Source: Tragulus kanchil
Lineage: Eukaryota > Chordata > Mammalia > Artiodactyla > Tragulidae
Direction of reading: 5' to 3'
Assembly: GCA_022376925.1 (NCBI GenBank)
Contig: JAIOJX010000004.1
Location: 123,715,123-123,779,122, forward strand
Length of the DNA: 64,000 bases
The notes under the pieces are model-generated. The model saw nothing but the letters and a program-made list of their open reading frames with translations. It ran no database searches and was not told the origin of the DNA. A program made the translations under genes and the position numbers. Positions 1-11,448 of this stretch are shown in pieces (positions within the stretch are counted from its first letter, which is position 1; every line of letters starts with the position of its first letter).

Positions 1-14
1 GGGTGGGAAAGTAT

Positions 15-235
15 ATTACAGCGGTTAGGAGCATAGCTCTGAAGTCACACATACTGGAGTTAGAATTCTTTTTCTCCCAGTACAATTGCAATCTGTGGGG
101 CCCCAATTAGATAAGTGCTTTAAACTGTGTTCCCGGCATCTTTAAATTTGTTTAATAATGTCTATCTCATTGTTTGAGGATTAAGTGAGATGATAGATGC
201 TGAAAAACCGTTCTCACATATTAGTAAACCAGTAT
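15..235 (+). repeat. MIR-like SINE remnant
   Basis: The order of motifs resembles the MIR consensus: an AGCGGTTAGGAGCATAGCTC start, a central TGTCTATCTCATTG block, then GAGGATTAAGTGAGATGATA. It is diverged, as expected for a mammal-wide SINE. It is repeated at 1116-1336 by duplication 1. The assignment is from memory of the consensus. Confidence 0.5.
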
Positions 236-614
236 AAACCTTGTCATGTCTCTTTTTGACTAGAAAATACTTACTCTAACCTGTATTCTCAAAATAAAGT
301 ATTTAATCTAATTTATAGAGCATCTTTATAATTACATTGTTTAAATCAGCTGTTTTTTTATTTCAAAGTGGGGTGCTAAAGTCTCTCATTAACACTGTAT
401 GTTTTAAGGACTTGTTTTTTGCAATCACTTACTTGTACGTTTCAATAACCTGATATTTCTCCACAAAGTTCCATAATTATAATCTCTTCTTTGGGAAAGC
501 TTGAATCAATATAAATGTTGATCTTTCTCCCCCAGTCTAGTCCTTTTATATTTGATTGCTATGTTGTTTCTTCTAAAAAGCAATCACTGTTTTTTGACCA
601 CTTCTTTTACACTT
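236..614. other. AT-rich non-coding stretch, nothing recognised
   Basis: I see no ORF, repeat consensus or RNA gene here. It is copied at 1337-1715. Confidence 0.5.
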
Positions 615-620
615 TCTAAT

Positions 621-1099
621 AAGCAGGTCACATTACCAACAAAGACTAGTATAGTCAAGGCTACAGTTTTTCCAGTAGTCATGTACAGATGTGAGAGTTG
701 AACCATAAAAAAGACTGAGCACCAAAGAACTGATGCATCCGAATTGTGGTGCTAGAGCAGACTCTTGAGAATCCCTGGGACACCAAGGAGATTAAATCAG
801 TCAATCCTAAAGGAAATCCACCCTGAATATTCACTGGAAGGACTGATGTTGAAACTCTAATACTTTGGCTACCTGATGCAAAGGGCAGACTCATTAAAAA
901 AGACCCTGGTGCTGGGAAAGATGGAAGGCAGGAGGAGAAGGGAGTGACAGAAGATGAGATGGTTGGATGGCATCACTGACTCAATGGACATGAGTTTGAG
1001 CAAACTCTGGGAGATGGTGAGGGACAGAGAAGCCTAGAGTGCCGCAGTTCATGGGGTCGCAAAGAGCCAGACGTGACTTAATGACTGAACAGCAACAAC
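621..1099 (+). mobile_element. BovB (RTE) LINE, 3' terminal fragment
   Basis: This is the C-terminal coding part and 3' end of a BovB element. It runs from the TTTTTCCAGTAGTCATGTA segment through the TTCACTGGAAGGACTGATG and AATACTTTGGCTACCTGATG blocks to CATGGGGTCGCAAAGAGCCA and a GAACAGCAACAA end. Translation is broken. BovB is a ruminant- and squamate-associated RTE retrotransposon whose 3' end was borrowed by Bov-A SINEs. The fragment lies directly before the second copy of duplication 1. Confidence 0.85.
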
Positions 1100-1715
1100 C
1101 TGGGTGGGAAAGTATATTACAGCGGTTAGGAGCATAGCTCTGAAGTCACACATACTGGAGTTAGAATTCTTTTTCTCCCAGTACAATTGCAATCTGTGGG
1201 GCCCCAATTAGATAAGTGCTTTAAACTGTGTTCCCGGCATCTTTAAATTTGTTTAATAATGTCTATCTCATTGTTTGAGGATTAAGTGAGATGATAGATG
1301 CTGAAAAACCGTTCTCACATATTAGTAAACCAGTATAAACCTTGTCATGTCTCTTTTTGACTAGAAAATACTTACTCTAACCTGTATTCTCAAAATAAAG
1401 TATTTAATCTAATTTATAGAGCATCTTTATAATTACATTGTTTAAATCAGCTGTTTTTTTATTTCAAAGTGGGGTGCTAAAGTCTCTCATTAACACTGTA
1501 TGTTTTAAGGACTTGTTTTTTGCAATCACTTACTTGTACGTTTCAATAACCTGATATTTCTCCACAAAGTTCCATAATTATAATCTCTTCTTTGGGAAAG
1601 CTTGAATCAATATAAATGTTGATCTTTCTCCCCCAGTCTAGTCCTTTTATATTTGATTGCTATGTTGTTTCTTCTAAAAAGCAATCACTGTTTTTTGACC
1701 ACTTCTTTTACACTT

Positions 1716-1871
1716 ATCTGAAAAGCTTTTTTAAACATCTGTAAAATAATTTTGTTCTTCCTTTCCGAATTTTATTGACAACATCTACTATTCAAATTGA
1801 GACTCTATTTGATAAGATTCTTATGTTTTACAAGTTTATTTCTAATATTTGCACTGGAATTTTTAAACATT
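1716..1871. other. Unique AT-rich flank of the L1 insertion
   Basis: No feature recognised. It ends in the 5' target-site duplication of the L1 that follows. Confidence 0.5.
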
Positions 1872-1885
1872 TAAAATAACTTATT

Positions 1886-3391
1886 ACTACAAAGCAACAG
1901 TCCTCAAGACAGTATGGTACTGGCACGAAAACAGAACTATAGATCAATGGAACAAGATTGAGAACCCAGAGATAAACCCACGCACCTATGGGTACCTTAT
2001 TTTTGACAAAGGAGGCGAAACTATAAAATGGGACAAAGACAGCCTCTTCAACAAATGGTGCTGGGAAAATTGGACAGCTACATGCAAAAAAATGAAGTTG
2101 GAACCTTCCCTGACACCATACACAAAGATCAACTCAAAATGGATTAAAGACCTAAATATATGACCAGAAAACATCAAACTCTTAGAGGAGAATATAGGCA
2201 AAGCACTCAAGGACATAAATCAAAGCAAGATCTTCTCTGACTCACCTAGTAGAATAGCAGAACTCAAAAGAAAAATGAACATGTGGGACCTAATGAAAAT
2301 TAAAAGCTTTTGTACAGCAAAAGAAATTACAAAAAAGCTGAACAGACAACCCACAGAGTGGGAGAAAATCATAGCAAATGAAACAACAGACAAAGAATTA
2401 ATCTCCAAAATCTACAAGCAACTCAGACAACTCAGCACTGGAAAAACGAACAGCCCAATCAAAAAATGGAAAAAGGACCTAAACAGACACCTCTCCAATG
2501 ATGACATACAGATGGCCCAAAAGCACATGAAACAATGCTCAACTTCACTAATAATTAGAGAAACGCAAATCAAAACTACAATGAGATATCACCTCACACT
2601 CGTCAGAATGGTCATCATCCACAAATCGACAGACAATAAATGCTGGAGAGGCTGCGGAGAAAAGGGAACACTCCTGCATTGCTGGTGGGAGTGTAAATTG
2701 ATACAGCCTCTATGGAAGACAGTCTGGAGATTTCTTAAAAAACTAAAAATAGAAGCATCATATGACCCAGCAATCCCACTCTTAGGCTTATACCCTGATG
2801 AAATCAAATCTGAAAGAAGCGTCTGTACCCCAAAGTTCATTGCAGCTCTCTATACAATAGCTAGAACGTGGAAGGAACCTAGATGCCCATCGACGAACGA
2901 ATGGGTCCAAAAGCTCTGGTACATATATACAATGGAATACTACACAGCTGTAAAGAGAAATGCAGAAGAATCAGCCCTAATGAGGTGGCTGGATCTAGAA
3001 CGTATCATCAAAAGTGAAGTCGGTCAGAAAGAGAAGGACAAATACAGTATATTAACACACACATATATATATGGAATCTAGCAGGATGGTGATGATGGCA
3101 CACGCAGTGAAGAGACAGAAAGACAGACATGGGCAGTGGACATATGGACATTGTGGGGAAGGAACAGAAGGTGGGAGGCGTAAAGGAAGTAGCATGAAGG
3201 CCTGTACTATCGTAAGTGAAGAAAATAGCTCTAGTCATTGCTCTGTGAGAAAAGGAGATCCTTCAGGGGTGCTGTGTGATGGTCTGGAGGGGTGGGAAGG
3301 GGGGGATATACATATGACTAATCTGGGAACATACATATCTGTAAACAACAAAACTCTGTAAAAGTTAAAAGCAAAATAAAGGTTTAAAAAA
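1886..3391 (+). mobile_element. L1 LINE, 5'-truncated, young
   Basis: This retrotransposed L1 holds only the last third of ORF2, the 3' UTR and an A-rich tail. It is bounded by a 14-bp target-site duplication, TAAAATAACTTATT, at 1872-1885 and 3392-3405, which fixes both ends. The 3' UTR carries an AATAAA-type signal just before the tail. Low decay and a clean duplication indicate a fairly recent insertion. It cannot move by itself because the endonuclease and reverse transcriptase domains are absent. Confidence 0.9.
1888..3081 (+). pseudogene. L1 ORF2 C-terminal fragment
   Basis: One frame reads from the truncation point to the normal ORF2 stop at 3079-3081, about 398 codons, broken only by a TGA at 2161-2163 where related copies have arginine. 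After that stop the open part begins at Met 2275 (268 aa). It contains the C-terminal cysteine cluster of L1 ORF2p (pattern C-x3-C-x7-H-x4-C, within about 2638-2695) and the usual terminal YGI residues. In L1, ORF2p supplies endonuclease and reverse transcriptase; here only the C-terminal segment remains, with no promoter of its own. It is a dead fragment and not a host gene. Confidence 0.9.
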
Positions 3392-3437
3392 TAAAATAAC
3401 TTATTGATATTTTAGAAGTCTCTGGTTTGTGAGTTTT

Positions 3438-3731
3438 TAAAAATATATTATTTATTTATATCTGGCTGTGCTGGGTCTTTGTTGCTACATGGACTTTTCT
3501 CTAATTGAGATTTGCAGGCTTCTATTGTGATGGCTTCTCTTGTTACACAGAATGGGCTCCAGAGCATGAGGGCTTCAGTAGCTGCAGCTCCCAGGCTCTA
3601 GAGCACAGACTCAATAGTTGTGGCTCATGGGCTTAGTTACTGTATGGCACGTGGAATCTTCCTGGTTCAAGGATTAAACCTGTGTCTCCTGCACTGGCCA
3701 GTAGATTCTTCACCACTGAACTACCAGAGCA
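3438..3731 (-). mobile_element. CHR-type tRNA-derived SINE
   Basis: Read on the minus strand it has the CHR-2-like order: tRNA-like head with ending complementary to the CACTGAACTACCAGAG motif, GAACCAGGAAGATTCC-like block, repeated CAACTA/GAGCC units, and an A/T-rich tail. A 15-bp target-site duplication, TGGTTTGTGAGTTTT, lies at 3423-3437 and 3732-3746. CHR SINEs are shared by ruminants, hippos and whales. Confidence 0.8.
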
Positions 3732-5917
3732 TGGTTTGTGAGTTTTAATGCTTATCAGGTAGCAATAGTGGTAAAGATACAAGAGACATAGAGATGTGGG
3801 TTTGATCCCTGTTCAGGAAGATCATCTGGAGGGGGACACGGCAATCCATTCCAGTATTCTTGCCTGGAGAATCTGATGGACAGAGGAGCTTGGGCTACAG
3901 ACAACAGGGTCGCAGAGTCAGACATGACTGAAGCAACTTAGCACACACAGTTCATTTATTTCCCTCATTCCTAGGTTCTTTATTTAGTTTTATCCCTTGG
4001 ATATCTCTAGTAAGCCTTTAAGTTATGTTTCAAGGAATGGTATGTAGATAGCACATTTTTAAAAGCCCTTTCATTTCAGTTCTTTGATGAGCTTTTTCAT
4101 CAGTAGACAGAACAATTTAATATAAAATGTATAAAGTAAGTAATTTCAATTTGGGACATTTTCTATGAGTCAATAAATGGACTACTGTGGTACAGAACAC
4201 CTTGAAGAGACTGCTTAGCATTTGAGAAGGGAAACTTCCCTCTGGAAATAACCCTTAAGCTAAAAGATGAGCAGGACCAGTCATACGAAAAGCCAAAAAA
4301 AGAATGGTACACAGAGAAGGAACTGTACATCAAAATGCTTGGGAGTTCTGGAAATGAATAAGAAGGCCACGTGTGACTATCATGGAATTAGATAAAGACA
4401 AGGAATTGAAGCATAATGGAAAGCTATTTGAAAACTTGGTAGCAGGGAGAAACGTGTGTTTTTAAAGGACCGTTTTGAAGGCTGTATGGCCAGGAAGAGG
4501 GGAGTGGTGAATTGTTACAAAAGTGAAAATGGCCAGTCCAGTCTAGGAGGATGGCTGATGTAAGAATCGATATAAGAAATTCTGAGGACTAAGATGGTAG
4601 AAGATGATTATTCCTTTCTCCTTTCAGCTGTTTTGCAGCTATAAGATTTTTCAGTCTTGTGTCTTTCCAAGGTAGAACTGGAACATCTGAAAATACTTCA
4701 AAAACATTCAAAAACCGCCTCCTGTTCCAGCACCTCTTTCTCAGCTATTTCATCTTACGAAATCTTTGCTTGCCTCACTATCAGTGCCAGATTTGGTTCA
4801 AGCTTTAAAGTAGAGCATTACCAGAGCATGGTTTGTGAGTTTTAATGCTTATCAGGTAGCAATAGTGGTAAAGATACAAGAGACATAGAGATGTGGGTTT
4901 GATCCCTGTTCAGGAAGATCATCTGGAGGGGGACACGGCAATCCATTCCAGTATTCTTGCCTGGAGAATCTGATGGACAGAGGAGCTTGGGCTACAGACA
5001 ACAGGGTCGCAGAGTCAGACATGACTGAAGCAACTTAGCACACACAGTTCATTTATTTCCCTCATTCCTAGGTTCTTTATTTAGTTTTATCCCTTGGATA
5101 TCTCTAGTAAGCCTTTAAGTTATGTTTCAAGGAATGGTATGTAGATAGCACATTTTTAAAAGCCCTTTCATTTCAGTTCTTTGATGAGCTTTTTCATCAG
5201 TAGACAGAACAATTTAATATAAAATGTATAAAGTAAGTAATTTCAATTTGGGACATTTTCTATGAGTCAATAAATGGACTACTGTGGTACAGAACACCTT
5301 GAAGAGACTGCTTAGCATTTGAGAAGGGAAACTTCCCTCTGGAAATAACCCTTAAGCTAAAAGATGAGCAGGACCAGTCATACGAAAAGCCAAAAAGAGA
5401 ATGGTACACAGAGAAGGAACTGTACATCAAAATGCTTGGGAGTTCTGGAAATGAATAAGAAGGCCACGTGTGACTATCATGGAATTAGATAAAGACAAGG
5501 AATTGAAGCATAATGGAAAGCTATTTGAAAACTTGGTAGCAGGGAGAAACGTGTGTTTTTAAAGGACCGTTTTGAAGGCTGTATGGCCAGGAAGAGGGGA
5601 GTGGTGAATTGTTACAAAAGTGAAAATGGCCAGTCCAGTCTAGGAGGATGGCTGATGTAAGAATCGATATAAGAAATTCTGAGGACTAAGATGGTAGAAG
5701 ATGATTATTCCTTTCTCCTTTCAGCTGTTTTGCAGCTATAAGATTTTTCAGTCTTGTGTCTTTCCAAGGTAGAACTGGAACATCTGAAAATACTTCAAAA
5801 ACATTCAAAAACCGCCTCCTGTTCCAGCACCTCTTTCTCAGCTATTTCATCTTACGAAATCTTTGCTTGCCTCACTATCAGTGCCAGATTTGGTTCAAGC
5901 TTTAAAGTAGAGCATTA
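3722..5917. repeat. Tandem duplication 2
   Basis: Copy 1 is 3722-4820 and copy 2 is 4819-5917, offset 1097, with a 2-bp overlap (TA). The only difference I saw is one base in an A-run near 4302 versus 5399. The copies hold a Bov-tA SINE and unique DNA. The unit starts inside the last bases of the CHR SINE, so it does not follow a transposon boundary. Confidence 0.95.
3755..3952 (+). mobile_element. Bov-tA SINE
   Basis: Weak tRNA-Glu-like head (GGGTTTGATCCCTGTTCAGG box B area), then the Bov-A body with CCAGTATTCTTGCCTGGAGA and CAGGGTCGCAGAGTCAGACA, ending near TGAAGCAACTTAGC. It is repeated at 4852-5049 by duplication 2. Confidence 0.85.
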
Positions 5918-7926
5918 GGGCCTTTTTGGTTCATGTGCTGTTGGTTCATATACTTTCAAAACCTGTCAACAAGAGTCTATCTGAATTTCTTGTTTTCCTT
6001 TGCCTCAGCCATCTTGACTATCCTAAGCAGCACTCACCTACCATACTTCCCATGTATATTCCACTTTAAAAATATGCAATGATTCAGACTCTACTTATAT
6101 TTAACTTTGCTGGTCTTTCATATAGGCTGTGCCTTCTAATCAAGGTTACTTCTTATCACCATATGGTGGCAGACCATGAAAAAGTAGATAGTGATTCTCC
6201 AAAGTCCTTGGAGAGCAAAGTCTTCTCTTAAATTTCTGTTACACACTTCAAAGTGCAAGGCTAAGCCCAGAGCTGGACATGGGGCTGATGCCAGACCCAT
6301 GAGAGTGTGGACATCTCAGAGCTATGCCTACAAGGTCTCTATGCAGCAAATTACAGCAGTGACTCTTTTTATCTAGTGGCAGACTTGACGTTCAATAGCT
6401 TCTCCTAAATCACTTAAACCTTCTTCAAGTTTAACGGTGAACTAAACCTCCTCTCTCTTCTGCTACACCCCAAAGCAAGATATAATTCCTTGGTTCTCTT
6501 GGTTCATGCTGAGCTTGTTGCCTTCTCTAGTGGGTGCTGTTCTTCATTCAGGCAGGGTCTCAGTTATAGAAAACTTGGCAAAAATCCCTAAATGCTTTGC
6601 ATATGTTTTCCCATAATAGGAAATTTTCCTAGAGTACAATGTGGAAAGTATGCACATTAAACTTCATCGTTTGAGTTCTGGAAATGAATAAGAAGGCCGT
6701 GTGACTATCATGGAATTAGATAAAGACAAGGAATTGAAGCATAATGGAAAGCTATTTGAAAACTTGGTAGCAGGGAGAAACGTGTGTTTTTAAAGGACCG
6801 TTTTGAAGGCTGTATGGCCAGGAAGAGGGGAGTGGTGAATTGTTACAAAAGTGAAAATGGCCAGTCCAGTCTAGGAGGATGGCTGATGTAAGAATCGATA
6901 TAAGAAATTCTGAGGACTAAGATGGTAGAAGATGATTATTCCTTTCTCCTTTCAGCTGTTTTGCAGCTATAAGATTTTTCAGTCTTGTGTCTTTCCAAGG
7001 TAGAACTGGAACATCTGAAAATACTTCAAAAACATTCAAAAACCGCCTCCTGTTCCAGCACCTCTTTCTCAGCTATTTCATCTTACGAAATCTTTGCTTG
7101 CCTCACTATCAGTGCCAGATTTGGTTCAAGCTTTAAAGTAGAGCATTAGGGCCTTTTTGGTTCATGTGCTGTTGGTTCATATACTTTCAAAACCTGTCAA
7201 CAAGAGTCTATCTGAATTTCTTGTTTTCCTTTGCCTCAGCCATCTTGACTATCCTAAGCAGCACTCACCTACCATACTTCCCATGTATATTCCACTTTAA
7301 AAATATGCAATGATTCAGACTCTACTTATATTTAACTTTGCTGGTCTTTCATATAGGCTGTGCCTTCTAATCAAGGTTACTTCTTATCACCATATGGTGG
7401 CAGACCATGAAAAAGTAGATAGTGATTCTCCAAAGTCCTTGGAGAGCAAAGTCTTCTCTTAAATTTCTGTTACACACTTCAAAGTGCAAGGCTAAGCCCA
7501 GAGCTGGACATGGGGCTGATGCCAGACCCATGAGAGTGTGGACATCTCAGAGCTATGCCTACAAGGTCTCTATGCAGCAAATTACAGCAGTGACTCTTTT
7601 TATCTAGTGGCAGACTTGACGTTCAATAGCTTCTCCTAAATCACTTAAACCTTCTTCAAGTTTAACGGTGAACTAAACCTCCTCTCTCTTCTGCTACACC
7701 CCAAAGCAAGATATAATTCCTTGGTTCTCTTGGTTCATGCTGAGCTTGTTGCCTTCTCTAGTGGGTGCTGTTCTTCATTCAGGCAGGGTCTCAGTTATAG
7801 AAAACTTGGCAAAAATCCCTAAATGCTTTGCATATGTTTTCCCATAAGGACTGGGAGAGACAAATTTAGGGACAGGCACATCTATCCTAGAGTACAATGT
7901 GGAAAGTATGCACATTAAACTTCATC
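5440..7926. repeat. Tandem duplication 3 (chained to 2)
   Basis: Copy 1 is 5440-6668 and copy 2 is 6673-7926, with a 4-bp spacer (GTTT). Offset is 1233, then 1231 after a 2-bp loss near 6698, then 1258 after a replacement: 10 bases at 6617-6626 stand against 37 bases at 7848-7884. The region equivalent to 4343-4820 therefore exists three times (4343-4820, 5440-5917, 6673-7148). No transposon recognised in the unit outside the older flank. Confidence 0.93.
5918..6668. other. Unique non-coding DNA
   Basis: I see no consensus match. A 61-codon ORF at 6191-6376 recurs at 7422-7607 only because of the duplication and shows no domain. Confidence 0.5.
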
Positions 7927-8396
7927 AGTCTCCTAGCTTACATATTTTAACTACAAAAAATTAGTTTTAGTTCATGTATCTAATACCTAACTGAAGCAAA
8001 TATGGGCAAGGGAAAAAATGTAAGCTGCATAAAAATCAGACAGTAGTTCTTAGAACACCTGCCTTCTATTTTCTCTTGGTTTTGATCTGAAAGGGAACAG
8101 ATAGTAAAGGAACACCTAAGCAGAGTTTATCTGTTATAGGAGGCCAATTATGGCCTTCAGGACCTTGTCTGCATAGAAGTGCCTGTCTGAGCCAAGTGAA
8201 GGCACTTATTTAGGGAAATGCATCAGTGTTCAAAAGAATTGAAATATTGGATGTTTCTGCTACAGTACAGTTTTGATACTTTTCTATTATCAAGCTGAGA
8301 ACATTTTAAAAAAATGATTAACCAATAAAACACAACCATGACTTCATAAAGTTTGTGGAGTCTTAAGTGTTTGTCTTGTATTTGGATGGAAAGGAT
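7927..8396. other. Unique non-coding DNA
   Basis: Nothing recognised on either strand. Confidence 0.5.
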
Positions 8397-8409
8397 AGAA
8401 ATGCATAAG

Positions 8410-8570
8410 GGGCTTCCCTTGTGGCTCAGTGGATAAGAACCCATCTGCCAATGCAGGAAACACAGGTTCAATCCCTGATGTGGGAAGATCCCACATACCG
8501 CAGAGCAGCTAAACCCACACATCAGCAAAGACCCAGCACAGCCAAGAATTTAAAAAAAAAAAAAAAAAAA
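8410..8570 (+). mobile_element. CHR-type SINE with internal deletion
   Basis: It has the tRNA-like head (GGCTTCCCTTGTGGCTCAG, GGTTCAATCCCTGATG) and the CHR 3' end (GCAAAGACCCAGCACAGCCA) followed by about 20 A. The central repeated units are missing, leaving about 145 bp plus tail. A 13-bp target-site duplication, AGAAATGCATAAG, is perfect at 8397-8409 and 8571-8583. This implies a fairly young copy of a deleted subtype. Confidence 0.88.
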
Positions 8571-8583
8571 AGAAATGCATAAG

Positions 8584-8987
8584 AAAAACTCATACCCTTG
8601 GGAGTCTTATTCCCTAGAGGTTGAGAACTGTGACTTGCTTCTAACCAACTGAATACTGCAGATGCTTCACAAAGCCACAAGAAAGAGATGGAAGGAAAGA
8701 AGCTGACTGAAGTAACTGTGGAAAACAATGTTTTGATTAAACACTGTAAGTCTGAAGATAATAGAACTGTATAGAAACAATTCACTATAATTCAAAAATT
8801 TATTTCTCACAAGGATATGGGTAGAAATTCTGAAACTACTTTGATGTTTTTACTACTGTCAGGTTTCTCACTTTCAGAGAAAGAAGTTAAAAATGGGGAA
8901 AGGAGGATAAATCCCATAGAGACAGATTGGTACCATGGGCATCAAAATGGATTCATGTTTGTTTTTAGCTTTATCCACTCAGAGTAG
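8584..8987. other. Unique non-coding DNA
   Basis: Nothing recognised. Confidence 0.5.
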
Positions 8988-9112
8988 CTCCCTGAAGGAG
9001 AAAATGGCAACCCACTCCTGTGTTTTTGCCTAGGAAATCTCACGGACAGAAGAGCCTGGTGGGCTGTACAGTTCATGGGGTCGCAGAGAGTCAAATACAA
9101 CTGAGTGATGAA
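8988..9112 (+). mobile_element. Bov-A SINE, partial
   Basis: Bov-A body only (GAGAAAATGGCAACCCACTC, TTCATGGGGTCGCAGAGAGT), lacking a clear tRNA head. Diverged. Confidence 0.75.
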
Positions 9113-9115
9113 ACA

Positions 9116-10106
9116 CACACAGAGAATGGTTAGAATAGTGATACCCCAGTAGCACTGAGCACATCTAACACTCAGAACTTGTTCTCTAAATATTCTCCAA
9201 TAAAAGGAATCAGGACTCTTGAAAACTGGTTTACTCCAGGACTGAGTCAGGGAAAACACAAGGTTAGCTTGAATGTCTTATGGTGCCTGAAATAAACGAA
9301 ATGCACACACGCAAAAAACTGAATTGGGGCATATCAAAAGGGCACAGTCTTAAAATTCCAAAGAAGCTCCTCATGGCCACATTTAGAATAGGCTGAGTAA
9401 GAAAATTTATAACCCAAAGGATAAAATAAATATTCATGAGTTCACACTAATAAATATTATATATAAATAAATAAATGACCTAGAAGTGACAATTCTTACA
9501 GCAGTACAAATAATACATGTAAAAGGAATGCAGGAAATCTAAAAATCACCATAAGGATATCATAGTAAAAATTTCTATAGGCAAGGTCCATTATGTTTGC
9601 TTAACTCTATTTGTTAAAGCAGGATTTTGTCCAAATGTCTAATTTACAAATCTCTTAGTTACTAAATGCATTAATTAATTAAAACTTTTGATCAAGTATA
9701 ACATTAACTAAAATAAAGACAACATACCAATAAATGTAATAGCTCATTACATTTCCACTTTAATACTCCTATACAATTCCATTGTATTTAAAAAACATCT
9801 ATTTTATTATAATTCCCTCCTGAGCACAAGAATTTATAGTCATAAATGTTAAAACAAGGAGTTTCTACTTTGAAATGAATCTAAAATAATCAAACTCTAC
9901 CTTTAACATTATTTGAGAAGAAAATAAGTTCTACTTCTGCATCAGGCTTAGTTGTTGTTCCTAACCTCCCCTTCTTAGTTGCATAGAGTTTCTTTCGAGA
10001 CCAGTGGTAATAATAGCCAAGTCTATGAACCATTTGTATTATATCAGATGTGGCATTCTTCAACCTATAAAATGGAATCGAAATAAAATATATTACTTAT
10101 TGAGTA
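9116..10106. other. AT-rich non-coding stretch
   Basis: There is no ORF of interest. It may contain old unrecognised repeats; short TAAATA runs lie near 9455-9475. Confidence 0.45.
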
Positions 10107-10158
10107 CAAAAAAAGGATTTTTGACAAAAAAAGGATTTTTGAAAAAAAAAGGATTTTT
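10107..10158 (+). repeat. Three-unit A-rich minisatellite
   Basis: Three imperfect 17-18-bp units with core AAAAAAAGGATTTTTGA. Read in one frame they give a repeated KKGFL string, which is a by-product of composition. Confidence 0.85.
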
Positions 10159-10220
10159 GCATAATTTCAAAGTATCTCTTTCAAAATATTTAGTAATTAC
10201 AAAGGAAAATTACTATTTTC

Positions 10221-10428
10221 GCTTTCCTGGTAGCTCAAATAGTAAAGACTCTGCCAGCAATGTGGGAGACCCAAGTTTTATTCCTGGGTTTGGAAGATCC
10301 CCTGGAGAAAGGGAATAGCAACCTACTCCAATATTCTTGCCTTGAGAATCCCATGGACAGAGGAGACTGGCAGGCTACAGTTCATAGAGCCAAAAAGAAT
10401 CAGACGTGATTAAGGGACTAACACTAAG
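10221..10428 (+). mobile_element. Bov-tA SINE
   Basis: Head GCTTTCCTGGTAGCTCAAAT, then GGAAGATCCCCTGGAGAAAG, CCAATATTCTTGCC and CATGGACAGAGGAGACTGG, ending near GATTAAGGGACTAAC. Diverged. Confidence 0.88.
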
Positions 10429-10710
10429 TTTCCACCTTAGCCAAGTGATCAAAGATAACACCCCAGTACTAATAACTACATTATGACTGCTGATATGATA
10501 CTCTGAGAAGGGCACATCATCCCTGTGGCAGTCTTCCCAATAATACATAGCTTCAATCTAATTATAGGAAATATTAGACAAACTCGAGTTGAGGAATATT
10601 CTTCAAAAAAACTTACCAGTACTCTACAGAAGTGTCAAGGTCATACAACACAAGAGAACATTAAGGAACTGTCACAGATTGGAGGAGACCAGGAGATATT
10701 ACTTCTAAAT

Positions 10711-10938
10711 CAGAGGTGGGTATTATCTCTTTACAAAAAGAGATAGATAATAAATATTTAGGCTTTGTATGCCATATAGTCTTTATTACATCTCTTCATC
10801 AGTACTATTTTAGTGTAAAAGTAGATAGAGATAGTAAGGAAATAAATGATCATAGCTTTATTACAATAACAGTTTTATTTATAAAATGAGAGAGTGGGCC
10901 ATGTTTGGCCTGTAAGGCTAGCACTTTGCTGACCCCTG
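10711..10938 (+). mobile_element. hAT-type DNA transposon remnant (MER-like)
   Basis: It has short inverted ends (CAGAGGT at the start, GACCCCTG at the end) and internal blocks typical of a mammalian non-autonomous hAT family: AATATTTAGGCTTTGTATGC and a GGGCCATGTTTGGCCTG motif near the right end. It has no coding capacity. The exact family is not certain. It is repeated at 11851-12078. Confidence 0.65.
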
Positions 10939-11448
10939 ATTTGTGTAATGTAAGATTGCATAGCAAAGACAAAGAAGCGCTAATGACAAAAAATGGTAAA
11001 ATCTGAATTAGTTCTGTTTATTAGTTGATCATGATAAGATTAATTCCCTAGTTTTTATAAACTTTCTATGATTATGTAAAAGGTAAACATTAGCAAAATC
11101 TGGGGGAGTAGGTTATAAAAATTCTGTACAATTTTGTAATTCTTTTGTAAATCTAAAATTATGTTTTTAAATGCCCCAAAGTCAATTAGATATATACATA
11201 CCTAAGATGCATATATACATTACTGGAACTGAAGAGAGAACAAAGAGAACAGAGGCATGCTTAGTTATTGAAGGAAGACTCAATGAAAACTTGGCCAGAA
11301 GCATGTTTGTAGGCTGGTGAGGTTTGCAAACTGCTACAAATAGAACTCTCATATAAGTTTTTTTTTTTCTTTTTAAGTCACTAAAATTTTCCCTTTAAGC
11401 ATTTTTTATTTTGTCTTTGTGACAACAGACATGTTGGGAGTCATTTAA

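Larger units (their letters stand above)
1..1715. repeat. Tandem duplication 1 (copy 1 cut by window start)
   Basis: Bases 1-614 recur at 1102-1715 with no difference noticed, offset 1101. In the other sixteen pairs the two copies abut. If that holds here, copy 2 is 615-1715 (BovB end plus this sequence) and copy 1 starts about 487 bp upstream of the window. Copies diverge at 615 and 1716. Confidence 0.9.

Noticed and set aside
6191..7607. Pairs of identical ORFs (61 aa at 6191 and 7422; similarly 11474/12614, 36917/38047, 57057/58150) as a small gene family
   Set aside because: Their spacing equals the offset of the surrounding duplication and flanking non-coding DNA is equally identical. 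They show no domain, and identity is explained by the block copy.
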